From: Bryobacterales bacterium
Lineage (GTDB): Bacteria; Acidobacteriota; Terriglobia; Bryobacterales; UBA6623
DNA: 56,893 nucleotides
Assembly (NCBI GenBank): GCA_022826925.1
Contig: JAJDTX010000122.1
Span: 1 to 56,893, forward strand
Direction: 5' to 3'
The position numbers were made by a program, and so were the translations under genes. The notes beneath the pieces are model-generated. The model saw only the letters and a program-made list of their open reading frames with translations. It made no database searches and had not been told where the DNA came from. Below, one piece after another: positions 17,067-25,817 of the stretch; position 1 is the first letter of the stretch, and the number at the start of each line of letters is the position of its first letter.

Positions 17067-18023
17067 ATGGACCGACGCAGATTCCTGCAGGTCGGCGCCG
17101 TCGCGCCACTGCTGAGCTGGGCTTGCTCGAAGCCAGCCCCCGACACGCAAGCGGCCAGCGCGCCGCGCCTGATGGCGCAGGACAGGCAGCAGGTCGCCGT
17201 CGTCAACTCTGACGGGTCGGTCGACTGGTCTTGGCCGAACGGCACCACCGCCCACGACCTGCACCTGCTCGCCAACGGCAACGTCCTCGCCCCCACGTCG
17301 CACGACGCGCTCGCCGAGGTATCGCCGGAAAAGGAAACGGTCTGGGAATGGAAATCTGCGCCGACATCCGCCGAGGTGGACAAGATCGAGATCCACGGCT
17401 TCGAGCGCCTCGACAGCGGCCTGACCATGATCGCCGAGACCGGCAACAGGCGCATCATCGAAGTGGACCGCGACGGCAAGGTGCAGCACGAAATCAAGCT
17501 GCAGGTCGACAATCCGGACTCGCACCGGGACACCCGGCTGGTGCGCTCCACGCCGGACGGGACCTATCTGGTAGCTCACGAGAAAGACGGCGCAGTTCGG
17601 GAATACGCGGCCGATGGAAACGTGGTGTGGGAGTACAAGCTCGAGCTGAACGGCGACCCCACTCCGACCCACCGCGGCCACGGCACGTCCGTCTACTCTG
17701 CCTATCGCCTGCCAAGCGGCAACACGCTCATCGGCGGCGGCAACAACAACCGCGTGCTGGAGGTCAATCCCGGCGGCGAGATCGTGTGGAGCCTCGCGAG
17801 CAACGAGATCCCGGGAATCCGGCTCTTCTGGATCACGCAGCTGCACGCGCTTGCCAACGGCAACGTCGTGGTGACCAATACCCACGCCGAGGGCGAGACG
17901 CCCCAGATCTTCGAGGTCACTCGCGACAAGGAACTGGTCTGGGGCTTTCTGGATTGGGAGACTTTCGGTAACGACCTGTGCGCGAATATCCTGCTAGACA
18001 GCCAGGAAAAATTCGTCCGCTAG
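17067..18023 (+). CDS. Tat lipoprotein with beta-propeller (PQQ/arylsulfotransferase-like) repeats
   Basis: 318 residues. ATG 17067 has AAGGGAGA upstream. The N-terminus combines a twin-arginine motif (RRRFLQVGA) with a lipobox ending WAC, so a lipid-anchored Tat substrate is likely. The mature part has repeated blades of the kind DGSVDWSWPNGTTAHD, DGKVQHEI, DGNVVWEYKLELNGD and GGEIVWSL. These resemble bacterial arylsulfotransferase or PQQ-like propellers, with conserved His in TTAHDLH, THRGHGTS and TQLHAL. No cofactor site is proven. It shares a four-base convergent overlap with the aldo/keto reductase gene and probably an mRNA with the upstream dehydrogenase (55-bp gap). Confidence 0.8.
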   Translation: MDRRRFLQVGAVAPLLSWACSKPAPDTQAASAPRLMAQDRQQVAVVNSDGSVDWSWPNGTTAHDLHLLANGNVLAPTSHDALAEVSPEKETVWEWKSAPTSAEVDKIEIHGFERLDSGLTMIAETGNRRIIEVDRDGKVQHEIKLQVDNPDSHRDTRLVRSTPDGTYLVAHEKDGAVREYAADGNVVWEYKLELNGDPTPTHRGHGTSVYSAYRLPSGNTLIGGGNNNRVLEVNPGGEIVWSLASNEIPGIRLFWITQLHALANGNVVVTNTHAEGETPQIFEVTRDKELVWGFLDWETFGNDLCANILLDSQEKFVR

Positions 18024-19171
18024 GCGCGCTTTGCGCCCGCCAGCGGCAGGTTGTCGGCCACCATTGCGGAGTTCTTCAGCTCGGAGTTCACGGCTGCGAT
18101 GCGCGAATCCCGCAATACCCACAGGTAGCATTTCTGCGGAACTGACAGCTTGCCCGGCACGGCTCGCTCGATCATTGCCACGCGCTGGGGGTCGTCGGGC
18201 AGGCCGTTGTCGCGGCCGTGGTGGCAGGGGCGCGCGACCTTCATCGCGATCACGCCCACGTCAGCAGCTTGCGCCCGGTCCAGCGCGGCGTCGACATAGC
18301 TGTGGTTGACGATGTTGTAGGCCACCATGGCCGCCGAGTACTGCCCCGACTCCACAACCCCGTCCAGGACTCCGCCCGGATCGCTGTGCGCGGACACGCC
18401 GAAGTGCCTGACCTTGCCAGCCTTGCGCAGCGTCTCGAAGGCTTCGAAGATCTCGGGGAACGCGGTCACTTCGTAGGCGCTGTTGGCACCGTGCGGCACC
18501 ATCAACAGATCGAGGTAATCGGTGCCCAGCGCTCGGAGGCTGCTGTCAACCGAGGCTAGCAGCCGCTCGCGATACTCGGACGGTCGATCCACGTTCTCGC
18601 CGTACTTCCGCTCCATCGCGTTGGACAGCAGAGACGCTCGCAGGGCGTTTTCCTGGCCTCCGAAGTAGTGGCAGATGTGATCCGGATCCAGCGCCCGCCG
18701 CCGCTCCAGCTCCTCGCTGACCTTGGAGTGGACTTTCGCCTGCTCGGAGCCCGCCAAGCTGTCGTAGATGGCCTTGAAGATCGCATTCCGGTTGCTATTC
18801 CAGATGCTGACCTTGGTGTTGAGGAAAACTCGTTCGCGCTTGGAGCCGGCAATCACCTTGGCGTAGCCCGATTCGCTGCGGCCGCGCCCGTAGGCCGGTG
18901 CCGTGTCGAGGTAGTTCAAGCCGCGCTCAATGGCTTCTTCGACGTGCCTGAAATTGTCGGGAGCGATCGTGTTGCCGCCGCAGACAACCTCCGAAACCAT
19001 GTAGTTGGTGCGACCCAGGCGCCGATACGCCATGTCGGGATTTCGGTTGCGCCATTCAGCGGCATCCCCGGACTCGCTGGTGGCAGCCTTCGCTTCTAGC
19101 GCGATTGCCAGCGCCGCGGCGCTTCCCCCGCGAACGAACTCTCGTCGATTGACAGCCTGAGACGTAGACAT
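18020..19171 (-). CDS. Tat-exported aldo/keto reductase
   Basis: 383 residues with a twin-arginine leader (NRREFVRGGSAAALAIAL) before an aldo/keto reductase barrel that begins MAYRRLGRTNYMVSEVVCGGN. The catalytic Asp and Tyr are in DTAPAYG, and the sheet and cofactor regions continue through TDYLDLLMVPHGANSAYE and VRHFGVSAHSD. About 80 residues, including an ERRRALDPDHICHYFG region, are inserted between the second and third strands compared with ordinary AKRs. Export of an NADPH-type enzyme by Tat is seen in this group of bacteria; the substrate is unknown. The stop codon shares the CTAG palindrome with the stop of the convergent propeller gene. Confidence 0.87.
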   Translation of the reverse strand: MSTSQAVNRREFVRGGSAAALAIALEAKAATSESGDAAEWRNRNPDMAYRRLGRTNYMVSEVVCGGNTIAPDNFRHVEEAIERGLNYLDTAPAYGRGRSESGYAKVIAGSKRERVFLNTKVSIWNSNRNAIFKAIYDSLAGSEQAKVHSKVSEELERRRALDPDHICHYFGGQENALRASLLSNAMERKYGENVDRPSEYRERLLASVDSSLRALGTDYLDLLMVPHGANSAYEVTAFPEIFEAFETLRKAGKVRHFGVSAHSDPGGVLDGVVESGQYSAAMVAYNIVNHSYVDAALDRAQAADVGVIAMKVARPCHHGRDNGLPDDPQRVAMIERAVPGKLSVPQKCYLWVLRDSRIAAVNSELKNSAMVADNLPLAGAKRA

Positions 19172-19367
19172 GCCTACATGATAGGGAAAGTCTCGAGTGC
19201 CGGGTCGTTCTGCAGCTTGCAGCCCTCTCGGCAGCCCAACGCGGGCCCGGCGGTCCGCGCCCGTCGTTCGAACACGTTGACCTCGCGCCTGAGCCGAGCG
19301 GCCTAAACGCGCATCGCTCGGGCCCGGCCAAGCCCTCGAGCCAGAACCGGACCGACCGTGCTATCGG

Positions 19368-20237
<870 letters not shown>

Positions 20238-20308
20238 CGCAATGGATTCTAACACCCTCAGGCCCGCTCGGCGCGCCGCTGCGGCCCGGAATAGGGGGAG
20301 CCACCGTC

Positions 20309-21199
20309 CTAGAGCGTCTTGCCGGTGATCGTCTCGTACGCCTCCACGTATTTCAGAGACGTGTTCGTGACGACATCGCCCGGCAGCTCGGGCCCCGGCG
20401 GCTGCTTGTTGAATTTCACTTCTTCCAGGTAATCGCGCACGTACTGCTTGTCAAACGACTCCTGGCCCCTGCCCGGCCGGTACAGGTCCAGCGGCCAATA
20501 CCGCGACGAGTCGGGCGTGAGCACCTCGTCGCCGAGCACGATCTCGCCGTCAAGCATGCCGAACTCGAGCTTCGTGTCGGCCAGGATCAAGCCCCGCCCC
20601 AGCCCGTGCTGGGAGGCGCGCTCGTAGATGTTGATCGTCAGGTCACGCAGTCGGGCCGCCATCTCGCTTCCTACGAGCTCGGCAGCCTGGTCGAAGCCTA
20701 TGTTCTCGTCGTGACCCTCGACCGCCTTGGTGGCGGGAGTGAAGATCGCGTCGGGCAGCTTGGCACACTCCTGCAGGCCCACGGGCAGCGCGATGCCGCA
20801 GACCGATCCCGTGCGCTGGTAGTCCTTCCAGCCCGAGCCGACGATGTAGCCGCGCGTAACGCACTCGATGGGGAACATTTCCAGCCGCTTCACCAACATC
20901 GAGCGGCCTTCGAGCTGGTCCCTGTAGTCGAACAACTCCGACGGGTACTCCGAAACATCCGCGGTGATGAAATGCGTGCCGATGACATCCTTGAGGAAGT
21001 CGAACCAAAAGATCGAGAGCTTGGTCAGCACCTCCCCCTTGCGCGGAATCGGCGTCGGAAGGACGACGTCGAACGCAGAGATTCGATCGCTGGCCACCAT
21101 CAGCAGTTGGTCGTCGCCGACGGCGTACAGGTCGCGAACCTTGCCGCGAGACAGCAGCGGAAGGCTCGGGATATTCGATTCCATCAAGACATTGGACAT
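20309..21199 (-). CDS. purC: Phosphoribosylaminoimidazole-succinocarboxamide synthase
   Basis: 296 residues. SAICAR synthase joins CAIR and aspartate with ATP in purine synthesis. Clear motifs are SRGKVRDLYAVGDDQLLMVASDRISAFDV, the nucleotide and substrate region ECVTRGYIVGSGWKDYQRTG, LADTKLEFG and LTPDSSRYWP. The length fits the yeast/plant-like stand-alone form (about 300). It starts at ATG 21199 and lies 77 bp downstream of the molybdenum hydroxylase genes on the same strand. No other pur gene is near, so placement is probably incidental. Confidence 0.96.
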   Translation of the reverse strand: MSNVLMESNIPSLPLLSRGKVRDLYAVGDDQLLMVASDRISAFDVVLPTPIPRKGEVLTKLSIFWFDFLKDVIGTHFITADVSEYPSELFDYRDQLEGRSMLVKRLEMFPIECVTRGYIVGSGWKDYQRTGSVCGIALPVGLQECAKLPDAIFTPATKAVEGHDENIGFDQAAELVGSEMAARLRDLTINIYERASQHGLGRGLILADTKLEFGMLDGEIVLGDEVLTPDSSRYWPLDLYRPGRGQESFDKQYVRDYLEEVKFNKQPPGPELPGDVVTNTSLKYVEAYETITGKTL

Positions 21200-21276
21200 G
21201 TGTGAACAGTTCTCCTCTCAACGCGCCACTTGGCGTCTCGGAACACTCCGGCTCCCGGCGTGGCGCAAACTGCAGC

Positions 21277-23622
21277 CTAGCTTTCGGCCACCTCCGCCCA
21301 GACTGCCGGCGGGCTCATCGGAAGCCGCTGCATGCGCGCTCCGACTGCCCGGTGGATGGCGTTGGCGATCGCCGCCGGCGGCGGCACGATATTGGCTTCG
21401 CCCACGCCCCTGACGCCGAACGGGTGGCCGGGATTGGCGACCTCGACGATGCACGTGTCGATCATCGGCAGGTCCAGCGCCGTCGGCATCCGGTAGTCCA
21501 GCAGGCTGCTGTTCTCCATCGTGCCGTCGGCCCCCATGAAGTATTCCTCGTTGAGAGCCCAGCCGATTCCCTGCGTGGATCCGCCCTGCATCTGGCCCTC
21601 GACATAGCTCGGATGCACGGCCTTGCCGACATCCTGCACCGCCGTGAACCGCAAGATCTCCACCTTGCCGGTTTCCGGATCCACTTCGACGTCGACGATG
21701 TTCGCGGCGAACGAGCCGCCAACGCCTCGAGGCTTGACCGTGGCGGTGGCGCTGACCGGGCCGCCGGTCTTGCTGGACAGGGCAGCCAGGTCGCGGAAGC
21801 CAATGCTGTTGCCGTTCGACGAATACATGCCCTTGGCGTGTTGCACCTGGTCGGCCTCCACGGACCACAGCTTGGCCGCCCGGGCCCTCATCTCGGCGAC
21901 GATCTTCTGGGCGGCGTCGTGCGCGGCCCAGCCGGTCGCGAACGTGGTGCGACTGCCGCCGGTGACGGACGTGAATCCGACCGAATCCGTATCGACTACT
22001 TCCGGCAGGATCTCTTCCGCCGCGATTCCCAGCACCTCGGCCGCCTGCATTGCGATCGAGGTGCGCGTGCCGCCGATGTCGGTGGAGCCTTCCACGAGAT
22101 GGACGGTGCCGTCCGTGTTCACGTTCAGGGTGCAGCTGGACTCCAAGCCGACGTTGAACCAGAAGCCCACCGCTACCCCGCGGCCTTGGTTCGGACCCGC
22201 GAGGGGCGCCGCGTAGTGCGGGTGGTCCCGGACGGCCTGCAGCACTTCCTCGCAGCCGATGCGCCGGTACTTCGGGCCGTCGGCGCGACGCGTGCCCTCC
22301 TTGGCGGCATTGCGCAGCCGGAAGTCCACGGGATCCAAGCCGAGCTTGGACGCCACCTCGTCGATCACCTGCTCGGCGGCGAACGCAGCCTGCGTCGCTC
22401 CGGGCGCGCGGTATGCCGCGGAGCTGGGCTTGTTGACGACGACGTCGTAGCAATCGACCGAGAGGTTGGCGCAGTCGTAGGCGGCGAAGACGCACATGCC
22501 GCCCGGCGCCACGAACGAGCCCGGGTAGGCGCCGGCCTCGTATGCCAGCGTGGCCTCCAGCGCCTGGATCTTGCCGTCCGCAGTGGCCCCGACCTTGACC
22601 CGGACGTGCGATCCGGGCGTCGGCCCCGTCCCGGTGAAAACATCCTCGCGCGACATGACGAGTTTGACCGGACGGCCGGTCTTGCGCGACAACAGGGCCG
22701 CGACCGGCTCCATGTAGACGGGGATCTTGCCGCCAAAGCCGCCGCCGATCTCCATCGGCGTGACCTTGATGTTCGAGACCGGGACCTCCAAGATCTTCGA
22801 GGTCACATCGCGCACGACGAAGGCGCCCTGCGTGGAGCACCAGATGTGCAGGCGGCCGTCGTGGTTCCAAAGCGCGGTCACGTTGTGCGGCTCGATATAG
22901 CCCTGGTGGACCGTGGCCGTGTCGAACGTCCGCTCTACTACCACGTCCGAGCCCGCGAACCCCTCCGCAACATCGCCCGCCGTCCAGTGGAAATGCTCGG
23001 CGACGTTGGAGGGCTTGTCCGTCTGCTCCCCGAACTCCTTCATGCGAAGGTCGGAATGCAGCAGTTCCGCGTCCGCGGCCATCGCTTCCGGCGCGGTCAT
23101 GTAGCTCGGCAGCGGCTCGTAGTCCACCACGATGGCATTGGCCGCCTCCAAGGCAACATGCTGATTGCGCGCGGCGACCGCGGCCACGGCATGGCCCTGG
23201 TACAGCACCTTGCCCCTGGCGAGGACGTTCCCGTGGACATACGACAACCGCGTGTCGCCTTCTCCCACGTCGACTAGCTTGTCTTCCGCCTCGGGCAGGT
23301 CGTCGGCGGTGACGACCGCATGCACGCCGTCCATCTGCTCCGCCTTGGACGTGTCGACGGAGCGGATTCTGGCGTGCGCGTGCGGGCTGCGCAAGATGGC
23401 GCCGTGCAGCGTGCCGGCGAGCGCTAGATCGGCGCCGTAGAGTGCCCGGCCGGTCACCTTGTCCGCGCCATCGTGGCGCACCGGCCGGGTGCCGACTACG
23501 TCGAATGTCTGCGTGGCTAGCACCATGTTGGGTTCGTAGCTGTCGCGGCGCGGCGCTCCATTGCCGGACTTGCCGGCCGGAGCGGCCGACGTGCTCTTGG
23601 GTTCCAGTGTGGACGTGCTCAT
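21277..23622 (-). CDS. Xanthine dehydrogenase-family molybdopterin-binding subunit
   Basis: 781 residues, the large catalytic subunit of a molybdenum hydroxylase. The N-terminal hammerhead domain (VRHDGADKVTGRALYGADL) is followed by the two molybdopterin domains with GGGFGGK, AYRAPGATQAAFAAEQ and the C-terminal GVGEANIVPPPAA, whose Glu is the catalytic base. The active-site loop reads AYRAPGA, not the AYRCSFR of form I CO dehydrogenase, so it should not be called CoxL. It could hydroxylate a purine, aldehyde, aromatic or N-heterocycle. ATG 23622 overlaps the stop of the iron-sulfur gene as ATGA. Order FAD, FeS, Mo in transcription is the Cox-like order. Confidence 0.92.
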   Translation of the reverse strand: MSTSTLEPKSTSAAPAGKSGNGAPRRDSYEPNMVLATQTFDVVGTRPVRHDGADKVTGRALYGADLALAGTLHGAILRSPHAHARIRSVDTSKAEQMDGVHAVVTADDLPEAEDKLVDVGEGDTRLSYVHGNVLARGKVLYQGHAVAAVAARNQHVALEAANAIVVDYEPLPSYMTAPEAMAADAELLHSDLRMKEFGEQTDKPSNVAEHFHWTAGDVAEGFAGSDVVVERTFDTATVHQGYIEPHNVTALWNHDGRLHIWCSTQGAFVVRDVTSKILEVPVSNIKVTPMEIGGGFGGKIPVYMEPVAALLSRKTGRPVKLVMSREDVFTGTGPTPGSHVRVKVGATADGKIQALEATLAYEAGAYPGSFVAPGGMCVFAAYDCANLSVDCYDVVVNKPSSAAYRAPGATQAAFAAEQVIDEVASKLGLDPVDFRLRNAAKEGTRRADGPKYRRIGCEEVLQAVRDHPHYAAPLAGPNQGRGVAVGFWFNVGLESSCTLNVNTDGTVHLVEGSTDIGGTRTSIAMQAAEVLGIAAEEILPEVVDTDSVGFTSVTGGSRTTFATGWAAHDAAQKIVAEMRARAAKLWSVEADQVQHAKGMYSSNGNSIGFRDLAALSSKTGGPVSATATVKPRGVGGSFAANIVDVEVDPETGKVEILRFTAVQDVGKAVHPSYVEGQMQGGSTQGIGWALNEEYFMGADGTMENSSLLDYRMPTALDLPMIDTCIVEVANPGHPFGVRGVGEANIVPPPAAIANAIHRAVGARMQRLPMSPPAVWAEVAES

Positions 23623-24104
23623 GACGTGGCCTCCTGCTGCATTTTCTCGGCGGCCGCCTGCACCGAGCGCACGATCTTGTCGTAGCCCGTGCAGCGGCAA
23701 AGATTGTTCGCCAACCAGAATCGGATCTCTTCTTCGGTCGGGTCCGGATTGCTGTCCAGAAGCGCCTTGGAAGCGACGATGAAGCCCGGCGTGCAAACGC
23801 CGCACTGCAGGGCCGCGCCCTCGAGGAAGGCGTTCTGGAGCTCGTGCAACGCGCTGCCCTCGGCGATCCCCTCGATCGTGAGGATGTCCGCGCCCTCGGC
23901 CTCCGCGCCGAGCACGAGGCAGGCCGGAACGATGCGCCCGTCCATTTCCACCGTGCAGGCGCCGCAATTGCCGTCGTTGCAGCCCTCTTTGGTGCCCGTC
24001 AGGCGCAGCACGTCGCGCAGCACCTCAAGCAGCGACTGGCGCGGCTCGCACAGGAACTCGGCCGCCTGGCCGTTGATCTTGGTCCGTACGTGAATGGATT
24101 GCAT
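23619..24104 (-). CDS. Molybdenum hydroxylase [2Fe-2S] subunit
   Basis: 161 residues carrying both iron-sulfur clusters. The plant-ferredoxin type cluster uses Cys42, 47, 50 and 62 (GCNDGNCGAC plus a later Cys); the second uses Cys101, 104, 136 and 138 (QCGVC and LCRC). It passes electrons from the molybdenum subunit to FAD. ATG 24104 is preferred; a TTG at 24128 overlaps the stop of the FAD gene and would add eight residues. Operon context is tight on both sides. Confidence 0.94.
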   Translation of the reverse strand: MQSIHVRTKINGQAAEFLCEPRQSLLEVLRDVLRLTGTKEGCNDGNCGACTVEMDGRIVPACLVLGAEAEGADILTIEGIAEGSALHELQNAFLEGAALQCGVCTPGFIVASKALLDSNPDPTEEEIRFWLANNLCRCTGYDKIVRSVQAAAEKMQQEATS

Positions 24105-24120
24105 CTCGATGTTTCCCCGA

Positions 24121-24996
24121 CTAGCCAAGCGTGCCGCCAGCCCGTTCGACCGCCGTCTCCAAGGCCCGCCGAGTCAAGACCTCGCACAAGTTGCTGCGGT
24201 ACTCGGCAGTGCCCCGCATGTCGCTGATGGGCCGCGCTGACGCCTTGGCCGCAGCGGCGGCCGCTGCGATCGCGGCGCGGCCGACCGGCTGGCCGCTCAA
24301 CGCGGCACCCGCCTCGGGGACGAGCAGCGGCGTGGCGGCGACAGCGGCCAGCGCGACGCGCCCGGAGTCAAAGCGGCCATTTGCCAGCCTGACGGACACG
24401 CCGGCGCCCGCCACGGCAATGTCCATCTCATTGCGCGGGATGAAGCGCAGATAGCAGGCTCCGGAACCGGGAGAGGGCACGGGCAAGTTGAGGGATACCA
24501 AGACTTCGCGCTCGCCCAGCGCGTTCTTTCCGGGCGCGGTGCAAAAATCTTCGACCGGGATCTCGCGCTCGCCTGCGACCGAAGCCACGCGGCAGGTGGC
24601 GCCGAGGGCGATCAGCGGGGGCACCGCATCGGCACTGGGCGAGGCGTTGCAGAGGTTGCCGCCCACCGAGGCCCGCCCTTGGATCTGCGTGCCGCCGATC
24701 ATCGAGACGCTGTCGATCAGCGCCGGATACTCGCGCCGCACCGTCGGGTCGCCATAGATGCGATAGCAGGGCACCGCCGCGCCCAGCGTCAAGCCATTGC
24801 CGGGATCGTAGCGGATCTCGTTGAGTTCAGGAACCGCCTTGACGTCGACCACGACATTGTTGGCCAAGCGCCCGGCGCGCATCTGCACCAGCAGGTCCGT
24901 GCCGCCGGCGAGCGCCCGGGCGCTCGCCCCATGCTCGGCGAACGCCTCTAGGCAAGCCTCCAACGTGGCAGGGCGGAAGTAGTCAATCCAGTGCAA
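24121..24996 (-). CDS. Molybdenum hydroxylase FAD-binding subunit
   Basis: 291 residues of the CoxM/XDH FAD domain. The FAD loops are ALAGGTDLLVQMR (about 28-40) and GGTQIQGRASVGGNLCNASPSAD (about 101-123). The C-terminal CO-dehydrogenase flavoprotein domain follows (ISDMRGTAEYRSNLCEVL). The first codon is a TTG at 24996, supported by GGGAGG nine bases upstream; no better ATG is in frame. It is the first gene of the operon and has a perfect TATAAT 72 bp upstream. Confidence 0.92.
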   Translation of the reverse strand: MHWIDYFRPATLEACLEAFAEHGASARALAGGTDLLVQMRAGRLANNVVVDVKAVPELNEIRYDPGNGLTLGAAVPCYRIYGDPTVRREYPALIDSVSMIGGTQIQGRASVGGNLCNASPSADAVPPLIALGATCRVASVAGEREIPVEDFCTAPGKNALGEREVLVSLNLPVPSPGSGACYLRFIPRNEMDIAVAGAGVSVRLANGRFDSGRVALAAVAATPLLVPEAGAALSGQPVGRAAIAAAAAAAKASARPISDMRGTAEYRSNLCEVLTRRALETAVERAGGTLG

Positions 24997-25067
24997 AAGC
25001 GGCAGCCTCCCGGGGCTCGCGCCGCACCGTCGCTTGAAGGCGGCGCCGGGCGTCGAACCGGTTATCC

Positions 25068-25073
25068 ATTATA
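25068..25073 (-). promoter_or_regulatory. -10 box (TATAAT) for molybdenum hydroxylase operon
   Basis: Reading leftward, the strand carries a perfect TATAAT. The -35 region is weak (TTCAAG 16 bp upstream). The distance to the TTG start at 24996 leaves a leader of about 65 bases. Because it is a single exact hexamer in GC-rich DNA in the right place and direction, I accept it with moderate confidence. Confidence 0.45.
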
Positions 25074-25130
25074 GGAATGCTCGGTGACGCTTGAATTACG
25101 GCCGCCCGAGCCGGGCGGCCGGGCCAACGC

Positions 25131-25159
25131 TTGACATTGCAGCGCTCGGAGTCGAAAAT
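25131..25159 (+). promoter_or_regulatory. Sigma-70-like promoter before the ECF sigma gene
   Basis: TTGACA at 25131-25136, a 17-bp spacer and GAAAAT at 25154-25159 (four of six to TATAAT). The predicted start would leave about 90 bases of leader before the GTG at 25254. This would give basal expression of the sigma gene; an ECF-type site could also be present but I could not identify one. Confidence 0.5.
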
Positions 25160-25253
25160 CGAGTTGCAGCCTCGATTGCCACAAGAAGGGCCCGCTCAAT
25201 CGTCTTGGGAGTGCTGGGCCAGTCGGTGGTGATCGGAGCAAGCGAGGTTTTCT

Positions 25254-25817
25254 GTGCCTGCATTCGGTCAGCCCGACGCTACCACGCAGGCCGCATGGGA
25301 AACGGAGAGGCTCTTCGAGGAGCACTTCTCAAACCTAGTGCGCTACCTGCGCACTGGCGTCAGCAACACCAACGACATCGAGGACATAGCGCAAGAGACC
25401 TTTATCCGCTTCTTTCACGCACGCAGCAACGGCGAGGAGATCGCCAATCCCAAGGGTTGGATCTATCGCGTCGGCCGGCACCTGATGCTCGACAGCCTCA
25501 AGAAGTCCCGGCCACTGCTGCTGGACGAAGACCAGTGGAAGGATCTCGAGGCAGCACACGCCCACTCTCCCGGATGGGAAGAACAGGACCGGTCATTGCG
25601 CTTCTCGAAGCTCCCATGGAACACGTTGACGGCGATGGAAAAGGAATGCCTGCTGCTGCGGGCGCAAGGGTTGGCTTTCCGCGAGGTCGCGGAAGTCTTG
25701 GACGTTTCGATCTCGACAGTGGCGAGCTATGTCGCCCGCGGGATCAAGAAGCTCCGCAAGTCGGTTGCAAAGCCTAGTGAGACACCTAAGTCCAGAAGAG
25801 CTGCTCCTCTACGCTAA
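25254..25817 (+). CDS. ECF-family RNA polymerase sigma factor
   Basis: 187 residues with the two domains of an ECF sigma factor: region 2 (EEHFSNLVRYLRTGVSNTNDIEDIAQETFIRFFHA, then NPKGWIYRVGRHLMLDSLKK) and region 4 (LTAMEKECLLLRAQGLAFREVAEVLDVSISTVASYVARGIKKLRK). The DIEDIAQETF and W-[IL]-Y-R-V-[AG]-R signatures are clear. The start is GTG 25254 with GAGG nearby. The 3' end overlaps the anti-sigma gene start by 41 bp, as is usual for sigma/anti-sigma pairs. Confidence 0.9.
   Translation: MPAFGQPDATTQAAWETERLFEEHFSNLVRYLRTGVSNTNDIEDIAQETFIRFFHARSNGEEIANPKGWIYRVGRHLMLDSLKKSRPLLLDEDQWKDLEAAHAHSPGWEEQDRSLRFSKLPWNTLTAMEKECLLLRAQGLAFREVAEVLDVSISTVASYVARGIKKLRKSVAKPSETPKSRRAAPLR

Noticed and set aside
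21202..23277. 691-codon plus-strand open frame opposite the molybdenum subunit
   Set aside because: Antisense to a clear xanthine dehydrogenase-family gene. The translation has no recognisable motif and its codons lack the G/C third-position pattern expected; it is a mirror of high-GC coding.
21277..24996. Call of aerobic CO dehydrogenase (coxMSL)
   Set aside because: Gene order fits, but the active-site loop AYRAPGA is not the AYRCSFR of form I CoxL.
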